Of a stretch of 64,000 bases of DNA, positions 44,216 to 51,867 are shown one piece after another. The notes below the pieces were generated by a model. The model saw only the letters and a list, made by a program, of their open reading frames with translations. It had not been told where the DNA came from and ran no database searches. Origin of the DNA: Buttiauxella sp965119215 (GTDB lineage: Bacteria > Pseudomonadota > Gammaproteobacteria > Enterobacterales > Enterobacteriaceae); the NCBI GenBank assembly GCA_965119215.1, contig CBCPKK010000019.1, positions 62,001-126,000 of the forward strand. The letters run 5' to 3'. Every line of letters begins with the position of its first letter. The first letter of the stretch is position 1. A program made the translations under genes and the position numbers.

Positions 44216-44928
44216 TGACCATCGCCCCAAGTAAAGGTTTTCCTCTGGCTGGCCTGATGTATGCATTAAACGAGATTGCGCACGCACACGAGAGTAAAGC
44301 AGGCATAACAATGCCAGCCAGTGCCAGCTCCTCGTTTTCTCGTCGCGTTGGCGTGGGGAGTTTCGAGGCCAGTATGCGCACGCGTGAAGTTGAATTTCTT
44401 CAGTCCATAAAAAAGAGCTTGCCGTCAGATGCACACCCGGTTTATGTTAATAGCGCACCAGCAAAATCTGGTGCCGGGATTGGCGTCCTGGAATTGATTA
44501 AGGCGACAGATGACGCGCCAAGCGTCTTTTTTTATGTCGCAAGCGCAGTACATCCTTTTTTCTGTGGTGCGGTTATAATCCGTGCTGCTCGCAAAATTAT
44601 GGTGGGCTGTGTGGGGGCTTCTTCGGAAGCGCCGGTTTCCTTGATCGCCGGTTACGCCAACCCTGCACAGTCCACCACCAGCAAGATTGGCGTCTTCGGT
44701 GGTGGTGATATCCCACTGATCGAGGAGGCTGCCACCATGGCTACAACCCCTACCCAAAAACCGCAAGTTATCTGGATTATTGCCGCAGTTCGCCGCGATA
44801 ACCCGACAATCAAACCTGTTTTGCACCATATTCCCGCATTATCTGAACGCGAAGCCCGCCGTTCGCTGGTTCGTGATCATGTCTGTTTCTTTGCTGGCCG
44901 CCTGGCGGCACAGGAGGTAGCAGCGTGA
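44215..44928 (+). CDS. Ash-type ORF spanning the P4-like immunity region, with Icd-like C-terminus
   Basis: 237 aa open frame. The middle has the Phage_ASH (PF10554-like) pattern: AKSGAGIGVLELIKATDDAP, then VGCVGASSEAPVSLIAGYANP. The last 63 residues match Icd-like cell-division inhibitors. The Ash motifs lie exactly on RNA elements: GAGIG over the seqA target, the VFFYV segment over a terminator T-run, GASSEAP over the CI/C4 RNA hairpin. So the ORF may exist because the regulatory RNA is conserved. Whether the full protein is made is uncertain. Confidence 0.55.
   Translation: MTIAPSKGFPLAGLMYALNEIAHAHESKAGITMPASASSSFSRRVGVGSFEASMRTREVEFLQSIKKSLPSDAHPVYVNSAPAKSGAGIGVLELIKATDDAPSVFFYVASAVHPFFCGAVIIRAARKIMVGCVGASSEAPVSLIAGYANPAQSTTSKIGVFGGGDIPLIEEAATMATTPTQKPQVIWIIAAVRRDNPTIKPVLHHIPALSEREARRSLVRDHVCFFAGRLAAQEVAA
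44478..44487 (+). promoter_or_regulatory. seqA-like target of the immunity RNA
   Basis: GATTGGCGTC, repeated exactly at 44685-44694. Its TTGGCGT core is complementary to ACGCCAA (44654-44660) inside the C4-like RNA, and GGGATTGGCGT pairs with a further GGG/CCC around one bulged A. A possible promoter TTGCCG-N18-TATGTT lies at 44419-44448. Confidence 0.65.
44512..44533 (+). terminator. Leader terminator of the immunity region
   Basis: GACGC / GCGTC stem with a GCCAA loop and a run of seven T, 24 bp after seqA. In phage P4, binding of CI RNA to the leader makes transcription stop early. The position here fits that scheme. Confidence 0.7.
44600..44678 (+). ncRNA. P4 CI / C4-type antisense immunity RNA
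   Basis: 79 nt closed by an 11-bp stem (GGTGGGCTGTG at 44601-44611 with CACAGTCCACC at 44666-44676, one G-U pair). Inside is a hairpin GCTTC-TTCG-GAAGC (44617-44630), a CCGG-rich arm, and single-stranded ACGCCAA complementary to two flanking targets. Length, fold and flanking targets match the P4 CI RNA and P1/P7 c4 family. It is expected to be processed from the leader transcript. Confidence 0.8.
44685..44694 (+). promoter_or_regulatory. seqC-like target of the immunity RNA
   Basis: Second exact copy of GATTGGCGTC, 7 nt after the C4-like RNA, giving the seqA - RNA - seqC order of phage P4. Confidence 0.65.
44737..44928 (+). CDS. Icd-like host cell-division inhibitor (internal start)
   Basis: 63 aa, starting at an ATG inside the Ash-type frame, preceded by GAGGAGG 9 nt upstream, the strongest Shine-Dalgarno in this stretch. 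MATTPTQKPQVIWIIAAVRR, ALSEREARRSLVRDH and FAGRLA match P4-family Icd-like proteins, which block septation when expressed. Located just after seqC, so its expression should be silenced by the immunity RNA. It shares the stop with the longer frame and overlaps the next gene by GTGA. Confidence 0.72.
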   Translation: MATTPTQKPQVIWIIAAVRRDNPTIKPVLHHIPALSEREARRSLVRDHVCFFAGRLAAQEVAA

Positions 44929-45104
44929 ATACTCTCTCTTTGTCCGACGCCGCAGAAAAACACCACCAACTGAACGCCCTGCTATTGGCTATGAGAATGA
45001 CCGTAACCCGACTGGATGAATCAGACGCTGAGGCGCTGGTTGATTTGGCTATTGCCCTTGCATTCCCACTTGGTGATGTATTGGCTGGGGAGGCGCAGGC
45101 ATGA
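44925..45104 (+). CDS. Small hypothetical protein (59 aa)
   Basis: GTG start overlapping the Icd-like stop (GTGA), with AGGAGG 7 nt upstream. Translates to MNTLSLSDAAEKHHQLNALL then a helical acidic stretch. Overlaps the next gene by ATGA. The chain of start-stop overlaps and the Shine-Dalgarno support translation. Function unknown. Confidence 0.6.
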   Translation: MNTLSLSDAAEKHHQLNALLLAMRMTVTRLDESDAEALVDLAIALAFPLGDVLAGEAQA

Positions 45105-45508
45105 TGACAATCAACCATAATCCGGCAATTGCCGCCGTTGTTCCCGCTGACTTCACTGGCCGGGTAATGCTGTACCTCGAAAATGGTCAGGTCACAGGCC
45201 ATTACCGCATGCGAGAAAATGAGCATGCCGGAACTATTCAGGAGCTTGTTGAATTAGCCCGCGAGGCTGGCTGGGGTGATGCACAAATAGCTGGCGTACC
45301 AGCCACTGATGGTTACTGCCTGGTGCGTGGAGCTGATGGCAAAGTGATACAACGCTTTCCTGATGGTGGTCGCTGGCAGCTTTACACCACAAACGGGATT
45401 GCCTCGGTGGTTCCACTTTCTGACGATGAAATCATTATCACGCCCACCAGCATGATCCAGATTCTGGAACGCCTGGGTTATCACGTAACGAATACGATCA
45501 GGGATTAA
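45101..45508 (+). CDS. Hypothetical protein of the satellite operon
   Basis: 135 aa. ATG 45101 and ATG 45104 are both possible. A mixed beta-strand region (GRVMLYLENGQVTGHYRM, CLVRGADGKVIQRF) and no membrane segment. No family recognised. Transcribed with the primase operon. Confidence 0.6.
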   Translation: MMTINHNPAIAAVVPADFTGRVMLYLENGQVTGHYRMRENEHAGTIQELVELAREAGWGDAQIAGVPATDGYCLVRGADGKVIQRFPDGGRWQLYTTNGIASVVPLSDDEIIITPTSMIQILERLGYHVTNTIRD

Positions 45509-45511
45509 ACC

Positions 45512-45646
45512 ATGGAAAAGAAATTAACTGGCTTAACTGCTGGTGGCCTCGCTCATCCTGAAATCAGACAGGGCGATAAATGGAGGGATATCTGGCAAGA
45601 CATGGGGGCGAGCCTTGCCGGTAACGAGGGGGTATTCCATGCGTAA
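45512..45646 (+). CDS. Small hypothetical protein (44 aa) overlapping the primase start
   Basis: ATG 3 bp after the preceding stop; reads MEKKLTGLTAGGLAHPEIRQ and ends FHA, overlapping the primase ATG by 8 bp. No family recognised. Plausible as a coupling ORF that delivers ribosomes to the primase start. Confidence 0.45.
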   Translation: MEKKLTGLTAGGLAHPEIRQGDKWRDIWQDMGASLAGNEGVFHA

Positions 45647-47996
45647 TATCGACCTGATACGCGAAGTAACCGCCACCGCTGCGGGCCAGTGGCCTTCTGT
45701 TCTGGCTGGCCTGAATATCAACGTGCCAGCGTCCCCACGCGCTCAGGTGGCTTGTCCTGCATGTGGCGGACGCGACCGTTTTCGTTTTGATGATTACGGA
45801 CGTGGTTCGCATATCTGTAACCAGTGCGGTGCGGGTGACGGTTTAGACCTTATTCAGAAGGTGAACCATTGCGACACTGCGGAGGCGGCAAAGCTGGTGG
45901 CTGATGTGCTGGGCATTGATTACCGGAAATCAGTAACAGACGAACCAGCAGCAAACCAGAGGAGAAAGCAGCTCAGAGCCGACCACCAGCAACGCGAACA
46001 GGAACGCCAGCAGCAGGCCGCAGATGAGGCAGAGAAGCGCAGTAAGACGTTTATCCGCCGTTATACCGGAATGCGCCAGCAAGCCACGCTGGGCGAATCT
46101 GATTACCTGAAATCAAAAGGGCTGACCGGGTTTAATTATACCGTCATGCCGGATGGCACACTCTTGCTGGAGCTGGTGGGCGAGCATGGTGACGTTACCG
46201 CCGCACAAACCATTACCCCGGATGGTGAAAAGCGTCTTGTGCTGGATTCTGTCAAACGTGGCGCGTTTCACGTCATCAACACATCCGCTAATACGTGGCC
46301 AGAACCACCGTCAGTCATCATTGCTGAGGGGCTGGCAACAGCCTTATCCGTTCACCTGATGCGCCCTGATGCTATGACGGTATGTGCCATTGATGCGGGC
46401 AACCTGCTGCCCGTCGCGCAGGTCATGCGCCGCAGTTATCCAGGCGCAAAAATCATTATTGCGGGCGATAACGACCGGCTCGACGACAAACCGAATACAG
46501 GCGCGGATAAAGCTGATAAAGCGGCTTTATCTGTGGCTGGTTGGGTATCACTGCCGCCGACTGACTACAAAGCAGACTGGGACGACTACCGCCAGCAGAA
46601 CGGGCTGGAAACCGCTACAGCCGCTTTTAACGAATCTATGTATCAGCCGCAGGGGGAAGCGTTGAAACAGCGCGATCGTAAAGAGCACGGGGATGAGACT
46701 TCATTATCAGAGCTGGGTGATGGTGAGGCACTGACCCCTGAAGAACTGCACGCGCTCAAAGCCATTAACCGTACTTACACACACGTCACCATTGGCGGCA
46801 AGCACAAGGTTGTTTCACTCAAGCCGTGCCAGGTGAATGGCGAGACGCATGCTTTTGAGGATCTGGCACAGTTTCGGAATTACTTTTTCCACACGCCGAA
46901 AGTGGCAAAACGCTCGGAGGGTTCGGCGTGGTTAAGCTGGCCCGGTAAAAATTATAAGCCTGGGGGCGTTGGCTTTTACCCTTCCCCGGATAAATGCCCG
47001 CCTGATGTTTATAACTTGTTTTCCGGGCTATCGGTGGAGCCTGTTGAAGGTGACTGCTCACCTTATACCACACACCTGAGAGACGTGATTTGCGCGGGTG
47101 ATGATGAAGCCTGTCGCTACCTGACTGGCTGGATGGCGCACCTGATCCAGAGGCCAGACGAAAAGCCGTCCGTTGCCATCGTGATGAAGTCTGTGCCGGG
47201 AACAGGCAAGGGAACCACCGTTAAGCCATTGCTGGACATACTGGGTCAGTACGCCGCGCATATTAACGGAGCCGGGCAGATTGCCGGGCGCTTTAACTCC
47301 ACGCTGGCCAATAAACTGCTGGTGTTTGCCGATGAGGTGACGGTTCGTAACCGTGCAGAGGCTGACAGGCTAAAGGGCATTATCAGTGAGACATCGGTCA
47401 ACCTTGAGCGTAAAGGGATAGATGCCGAACCCATGCCGAACTTTGCCCGCCTGATATTTGCGAGCAACAGCACACAAACGCTGGTGGCGGGAATAGGTGA
47501 GCGGCGCTATCTGGTGCTTGAGCCAGACCCGACGAAAGCGCAGGCGAAGGACTACTTTGATCACCTTCACGACTGGGTGAATGACAGTGGGGCAGGAAAA
47601 CTGCTTCACCTTTTGCAGCATTACGACCTGACAGCATTCGACCGACACCGCGCCCCACAGACTAACGCGCTGAGGGAAGAGATATTGCAGAGCTTATCCG
47701 GCGTGAATCTGTTTCTGTACACAGAAATCATGAAGGACAGACCGTTTGACGGTGTGGCCCGGATCGCCGTATCAAGCCTGGTGGATAAATTTATGAGCTG
47801 GTCGCTTGAGCAGGGAGATACACGGCAGGCCGCCGCAGCCAGAACACTGGTGGGGAAAGCAATGGTTGGTATGAAGCTAAAGAGTTTCGGTCGCCGTGGG
47901 CGTGGGGATGGCGTTATCTATGAACTGCCTGACGGTGAGGCGTTGCGGGAAGCATTCGCGCAGTGTATCGGCATGGGAGGATATGATGTTTTCTAA
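45639..47996 (+). CDS. P4 alpha-type primase-helicase
   Basis: 785 aa (P4 alpha is 777), starting at ATG 45639 with GAGGGGG 7 nt upstream. The N-terminal zinc ribbon has cysteines at 39, 42, 60 and 63. The primase/Toprim part has IIAEGLATALSV (E230) and IIAGDNDR near 275. The SF3 helicase part has Walker A VPGTGKGTT (about 521-529) and Walker B LLVFADEV (about 562-569). P4 alpha also recognises its own origin through its C-terminus; the flanking iterons fit that role. Confidence 0.92.
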   Translation: MRNIDLIREVTATAAGQWPSVLAGLNINVPASPRAQVACPACGGRDRFRFDDYGRGSHICNQCGAGDGLDLIQKVNHCDTAEAAKLVADVLGIDYRKSVTDEPAANQRRKQLRADHQQREQERQQQAADEAEKRSKTFIRRYTGMRQQATLGESDYLKSKGLTGFNYTVMPDGTLLLELVGEHGDVTAAQTITPDGEKRLVLDSVKRGAFHVINTSANTWPEPPSVIIAEGLATALSVHLMRPDAMTVCAIDAGNLLPVAQVMRRSYPGAKIIIAGDNDRLDDKPNTGADKADKAALSVAGWVSLPPTDYKADWDDYRQQNGLETATAAFNESMYQPQGEALKQRDRKEHGDETSLSELGDGEALTPEELHALKAINRTYTHVTIGGKHKVVSLKPCQVNGETHAFEDLAQFRNYFFHTPKVAKRSEGSAWLSWPGKNYKPGGVGFYPSPDKCPPDVYNLFSGLSVEPVEGDCSPYTTHLRDVICAGDDEACRYLTGWMAHLIQRPDEKPSVAIVMKSVPGTGKGTTVKPLLDILGQYAAHINGAGQIAGRFNSTLANKLLVFADEVTVRNRAEADRLKGIISETSVNLERKGIDAEPMPNFARLIFASNSTQTLVAGIGERRYLVLEPDPTKAQAKDYFDHLHDWVNDSGAGKLLHLLQHYDLTAFDRHRAPQTNALREEILQSLSGVNLFLYTEIMKDRPFDGVARIAVSSLVDKFMSWSLEQGDTRQAAAARTLVGKAMVGMKLKSFGRRGRGDGVIYELPDGEALREAFAQCIGMGGYDVF

Positions 47997-48171
47997 CTAT
48001 ATCTCTCACGAAAGAAATCGTGATTTGCTGTGCCACCTGTACCAACCATGGAATAACTCTTTAAAAACATCGGCATATACTGGTACAGCATTATCTATTA
48101 CCTGTATCAAAGCTGTACCAACCTGTACCAATAAAGCCCCTTTTTCTGGCTGGCAGAGGGTTACAAAATGA
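47986..48171 (+). CDS. Possible small CDS over the first iteron cluster
   Basis: 61 codons from ATG 47986, with GGGAGG 5 nt upstream. It contains the repeated CTGTACCA sites, so its peptide (CHLYQPWNNS, AVPTCTNKAP) may simply be translation of an origin region. No family is recognised. Kept as doubtful. Confidence 0.3.
   Translation: MFSNYISHERNRDLLCHLYQPWNNSLKTSAYTGTALSITCIKAVPTCTNKAPFSGWQRVTK
48037..48130. repeat. Iteron cluster A (TGGTACAG/CTGTACCA)
   Basis: Exact CTGTACCA at 48037, 48113 and 48123, its complement TGGTACAG at 48081, and a one-base variant CTGTATCA at 48102. It lies just after the primase gene. Matches cluster B and looks like a binding array for the alpha-type initiator. 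Confidence 0.7.
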
Positions 48172-48395
48172 TGACCACACCGTTTTTCACCGTTCGCCAG
48201 TTAACCGGGGTTACAGGCTGGCAGGCCAGACTTGAGGGTTCGCAGGAATGGCACCCCGTTGCGGCATGGGCGAATGTGTTGTTTACCATTCCGGGAGACC
48301 AGGCGTTTGAGCTTATCCTTCCGTGTATCGCCACCGATGGCGGCTGTATAGAGCCAACCGATCTGGCAGCAGAAATAAGAGAGGCAGCAAAATGA
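48168..48395 (+). CDS. Hypothetical protein (75 aa) downstream of primase
   Basis: 75 aa from ATG 48168 (or 48171). Small mixed-fold protein (FFTVRQLTGVTGWQARLEGS, LILPCIATDGGCIEP). Its stop overlaps the next start (ATGA). Function unknown. Confidence 0.6.
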   Translation: MMTTPFFTVRQLTGVTGWQARLEGSQEWHPVAAWANVLFTIPGDQAFELILPCIATDGGCIEPTDLAAEIREAAK

Positions 48396-49147
48396 ACCTG
48401 AATCACTGTGTTGCGCAGGGAATGACTTCCCTTGAGCGTGAGAGCCTGAAACAGTTTACTGCTGACTGTGAGCGGAACGGAGATATACAGAGCCTGAGCA
48501 GGACGCTGATCATGATTGCGCACTGGATGCGTCAAGGGGTTCGCGTCTCCTTTACGGAATATGCCAGCCAGTGGACGGAAGCGCAGAAAGCGCGTACCGA
48601 TGGCAATCACTCAACACCGGCCATGCATGCGCAGTGGCCTTTCAACGGTAAACGCTGTATCACCCCGGCACATTCTGATTATCACCCACATGGTTGTGAC
48701 CGTATGCGCTGTGATGACGAGACGGAGATACGCCACGCTGTGACGCTGATTATGGTGGAGCACCCGGCATTCAACGCTGACGGTCTGGTGCTATACAACC
48801 GTGAATCAGTCTGGCAGCACCCGCTTGAACATCCCTCATTCATGGAGGCGGCAATGAGTTGTATGGCGTGGATCAGAGAGAAGGGTCTGAGCCACAGCCA
48901 GATAAAATCCTTCCCGGCAGATAACCAGACCTCATATGGACTGAAACACCAGGTGGAGCGTTTTAATAGCCAGTTCGATGATCAAACCGGGAAACCGGGG
49001 AAAGACAGGCCGAACTATATCCCTAATGGCGCACTGATTGCGGCGATGGTGGCAAGCGGCTACAGCATTCAGCCTACCGGGAAAATGAACGTGCTGTTCA
49101 ACATATCCAAAAAAGCGCTAACACACGCAGTAGGTGAAAAAACATGA
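48392..49147 (+). CDS. Hypothetical protein (251 aa) of the satellite replication region
   Basis: Starts at ATG 48392, coupled to the preceding gene by ATGA. Contains a His/Cys-rich stretch (HSDYHPHGCDRMRCDDETE) that might bind metal, and a conserved-looking FNSQFDDQTGKPGKDRPNYI. No membrane segment. No family recognised. It lies between the two iteron clusters, so a replication-linked role is a guess. Confidence 0.6.
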   Translation: MNLNHCVAQGMTSLERESLKQFTADCERNGDIQSLSRTLIMIAHWMRQGVRVSFTEYASQWTEAQKARTDGNHSTPAMHAQWPFNGKRCITPAHSDYHPHGCDRMRCDDETEIRHAVTLIMVEHPAFNADGLVLYNRESVWQHPLEHPSFMEAAMSCMAWIREKGLSHSQIKSFPADNQTSYGLKHQVERFNSQFDDQTGKPGKDRPNYIPNGALIAAMVASGYSIQPTGKMNVLFNISKKALTHAVGEKT

Positions 49148-49178
49148 TGACACCGGCAAGGCACTAAACAGACGTAAG

Positions 49179-49281
49179 TGGTACAGCAAAGGGGTCGTGG
49201 TACAGGTGGGTGGTACATGTTTTTAATGACCTGTACCAGCCACATCCCGCGCCAGCTCTGGCTTGCAGCGATTTGGTACAG
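49179..49281. repeat. Iteron cluster B, candidate replication origin
   Basis: TGGTACAG at 49179, 49198 and 49274, the complement CTGTACCA at 49231, and a variant TGGTACAT at 49211, within the 252-bp gap between the 251-aa gene and ssb. An AT-rich stretch follows at about 49330-49380. With cluster A this gives two arrays about 1.1 kb apart, recalling the ori1/crr pair of phage P4. Confidence 0.72.
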
Positions 49282-49399
49282 GTGGCACAGCTTTTTTGCT
49301 GATTTTCCCACGCATTCTCTTTCCATACAGTTCATACGTTAAGAAAATGGTATCAGCAAAACTAATAATGAGCCGTTTTATGAGCGACCGAGGTTAATT

Positions 49400-49834
49400 A
49401 TGACAGCACAGATTTCAGCATACGGGCGGCTGGTGGCAGATCCCCAGACCCGCACCACAGCGAACGATAAGCAAATGACAATGGCACGGCTGGCAGTATC
49501 GCTTCCCTGTCATACCGGGCAGAACGGTGAGGCTACTTACTGGCTGGGCGTGGTGGCATTTAGTAAGCAAGCCGAATTACTGGCGAAGCACCAGAAAGGC
49601 GACCTTGTGAGCGTGGCTGGCAACATGCAGCTAAACCAGTGGGCAGGACAGGACGGCGTACAGAAGGAACAACCCCAGGTTATTGCTGATAGCGTGATTA
49701 GTGCGAGGACAGCGCGTCCAGGTGGAAAGAAAGGCTCACAAGGTCAGGCCACCAGCGCAATGAATCATGCCAGCCAGCAGCCGGGTAATGAATTTGACCA
49801 ACGCCCACCTTTTGACGATGAAGCACCATTCTGA
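49400..49834 (+). CDS. Single-stranded DNA-binding protein
   Basis: 144 aa, plasmid/phage-type SSB. The OB fold spans about 1-100 (ISAYGRLVADPQTR, YWLGVVAFSKQAELLAKHQK, GDLVSVAGNMQLN). The flexible tail ends DDEAPF, the acidic tip that recruits repair and replication partners. Directly after iteron cluster B, consistent with autonomous replication of the element. Confidence 0.88.
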   Translation: MTAQISAYGRLVADPQTRTTANDKQMTMARLAVSLPCHTGQNGEATYWLGVVAFSKQAELLAKHQKGDLVSVAGNMQLNQWAGQDGVQKEQPQVIADSVISARTARPGGKKGSQGQATSAMNHASQQPGNEFDQRPPFDDEAPF

Positions 49835-49844
49835 GAGGGAAGAT

Positions 49845-50495
49845 ATGAGTACGCAGCCCACCATTATCGAGTTCGGCAGTTATCGCTGGCCCAGACATCT
49901 CGCAATACATGAAGCTGGTCATGCGATAGCTGCATGGTTTTTCGGCATACAGGAGGTAGAAATTGCGTTATCGGGTAATAACCGAGTGGCAAAAACCTAC
50001 CTTGGCGGCGATGTTGATGAATGTGGAGCTGTCGCGGTATGGCACGCCAACTATCCACGGAATGTTGATGAAGTTAAGCCTTACACCCTCTCGAACGATG
50101 ACACCAGGTTACATCTAATAGACCAGGTATGCCGGGCAATGGTTAGCTCTCTGGCCGGTATCGTCGCACAATCACGCTATACGGGGGATGATATTAACGC
50201 ACTGATGGAAACGTCCGGGAAAGCAGATATGAAAAATGTTCGTGATTTATCTGAGGTATACCGGGTGGCTGGTGGAGAGGATGCTGATATACAGCGAATA
50301 TCCCTTTCCCGCGCTCAGGCGCTGATCACTCTGAAATGGTGGGATGTTATTGCGTTAGCGAAAATACTCGAGAACCGTAACCATATGCCTGCCAGCAACT
50401 TCCGACGAGTTATGGGAGACATCGACAAGCCCATACCAAAGCATCTGACGCTGGCGGAACTGGATGAACTGGATGAACTGGCGAGTGAAGAATGA
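49845..50495 (+). CDS. Stand-alone M41 (FtsH-like) zinc metallopeptidase domain protein
   Basis: 216 aa from ATG 49845 behind GAGAGGGA. HEAGHAIAAW at 22-31 gives two zinc His and the catalytic Glu. SSLAGIVAQSRYTG followed by SGKADMKNVRDL (D128) parallels the FtsH segments LAGRxAEE and GASNDIxxAT, whose Asp is the third zinc ligand. There is no AAA domain and no membrane segment, so it cannot unfold substrates alone. Its stop overlaps the next gene by ATGA. Targets unknown; could cleave a repressor or a host or phage protein. Confidence 0.72.
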   Translation: MSTQPTIIEFGSYRWPRHLAIHEAGHAIAAWFFGIQEVEIALSGNNRVAKTYLGGDVDECGAVAVWHANYPRNVDEVKPYTLSNDDTRLHLIDQVCRAMVSSLAGIVAQSRYTGDDINALMETSGKADMKNVRDLSEVYRVAGGEDADIQRISLSRAQALITLKWWDVIALAKILENRNHMPASNFRRVMGDIDKPIPKHLTLAELDELDELASEE

Positions 50496-50827
50496 AGCCA
50501 TACATTCTGACAGCCTGCCTGATCTCATCGGCACCGGCACTATCTGTTATCCATTGCGAGGGCTTTACCATACAGCCAGACCGTTATCGGACAACAATTA
50601 ACGGCGATGTGGTTCATATTGTTGATGCGCAATTTTACGGCGCACCGCGAGACTTTAGCCAGGCCGCCATAAAGTTATTGCCGGATGCCATCACCACTAC
50701 CGACAGGCAATACCGCATGACGACACAGGGAGGCAATGCCACGCTGGAGCTAATGACCAGAGAAGCCCCTCCCCGTGTGCTTAATCGTGCACGGTGCGAT
50801 ACCGGGCTAAAAGGTTTCGACTGGTAG
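50492..50827 (+). CDS. Predicted secreted or lipid-exposed small protein
   Basis: 111 aa, translationally coupled to the M41-like gene. The N-terminus MKPYILTACLISSAPALSVI looks like a signal peptide, and two cysteines remain in the mature part (HCEGF, RCDTG), so a disulfide is possible. No family is recognised. Periplasmic location is inferred from the hydrophobic leader only. Confidence 0.55.
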   Translation: MKPYILTACLISSAPALSVIHCEGFTIQPDRYRTTINGDVVHIVDAQFYGAPRDFSQAAIKLLPDAITTTDRQYRMTTQGGNATLELMTREAPPRVLNRARCDTGLKGFDW

Positions 50828-50847
50828 ACAATGGCGATACAAACAAC

Positions 50848-51033
50848 TGCGCAATAATTGCGAATTGCGCAGTTCGCAAAATAAGTGCGCAGAACGAAAC
50901 GGATGTCACTGCGCAAATCTGTCTGTAACCCGTGCCAGCATTGATGTTTATTGGTACGCAGTGCGCAAAAAAGTGCGCAATTCGCAGTCAAATACGCATA
51001 TTATTTCGTATTCAATTTTGCACACGATGCGCA
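50848..51033. repeat. Cluster of seven TGCGCA palindromes
   Basis: TGCGCA at 50848, 50866, 50886, 50910, 50962, 50974 and 51028, mixed with TTCGCA copies at about 50873, 50981 and 51038, in a gap without a gene. Another TGCGCA is at 51795. A given hexamer is expected about once in 4 kb. It could be an operator array for the zinc-ribbon gene that follows, or a second initiator-binding region. Confidence 0.7.
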
Positions 51034-51055
51034 GTAATTCGCAGGAGTACAGCCA

Positions 51056-51643
51056 GTGAGAGATAAAACGCGCAGCTACACAACGGATTTGCCTCGCATT
51101 GGTTTGCCATTTCTGGCGAATATTCGACGCAATCTTGCTGACACTCCACCCGGCATGCAACTAACCTGCCAGACAGAAAGCGGGATCCTTTACACCTTTC
51201 GTCAGGCAGATAGCTATGCCATGACAATCAACAACGTTACGCGGGCAATAAGAATCACCACCACTCAGGCTGGCTATGGCATTCGGCAATGGTACGTTTG
51301 CCCGCACTGTGTAAAACGGGTAGCGAAGCTGTATATCGGCCCGAAGGATATTGCCTGCCGGGAATGTTGGAAGCTCCACTACAAAAGCCAAAGCAGGGAT
51401 AAGTTAGATCGGATGCGCATGAGCATGCGCCGCCAGCGTACAGCGATTTGGGGAGATGGTGAGCGATTCCGTAACCTGTTTAACCATCCACAAACTTTCC
51501 CCAGGCCAAAGGGGATGCGATGGGGAACGTTCAGCAGGAAGCTAGCCAGGCTTATGCTGTATGAGGTTGCTTACTGGCGGGCATTCAGTCCGGTTGTGGA
51601 GCGTATAACCGGCGTTATCGAGAGAAAGGTAAGCCGTATCTGA
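51056..51643 (+). CDS. Zinc-ribbon hypothetical protein
   Basis: 195 aa from a GTG with AGGAG upstream. Residues 82-104 form a CPHC-x15-CREC zinc ribbon, followed by a strongly basic segment (RMRMSMRRQRTAIWGDG). Such proteins occur in phage and island accessory regions; nucleic-acid binding is likely but not shown. Lies immediately after the TGCGCA cluster, which may control it or be bound by it. Confidence 0.65.
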   Translation: MRDKTRSYTTDLPRIGLPFLANIRRNLADTPPGMQLTCQTESGILYTFRQADSYAMTINNVTRAIRITTTQAGYGIRQWYVCPHCVKRVAKLYIGPKDIACRECWKLHYKSQSRDKLDRMRMSMRRQRTAIWGDGERFRNLFNHPQTFPRPKGMRWGTFSRKLARLMLYEVAYWRAFSPVVERITGVIERKVSRI

Positions 51644-51867
51644 GAGGGCTTATAGCGGCGCGTGGTACGCAGTGAAATAGTGGTAAATGTTAGACTGACT
51701 TAGACGGATTGAGAGTTCAGATTCCATCGCAACCCTTACCTGTAGCAGTCTGAGCGCATAATAAAGGAATGCCCTGTCAAATTTTAGTAAGCAGTGCGCA
51801 AGTCGGTACGCAGCAGAATTAGATAATATGAGTGCGTACTCCACTACCAGCAACCGGGAAAATAACC

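Noticed and set aside
44425..44829. Antisense ORF over the immunity region
   Set aside because: It arises from the inverted repeats of the C4-like RNA; no start signal or family match.
50848..51033. CRISPR array
   Set aside because: The TGCGCA units are only 6 bp, irregularly spaced, and no cas genes are near.
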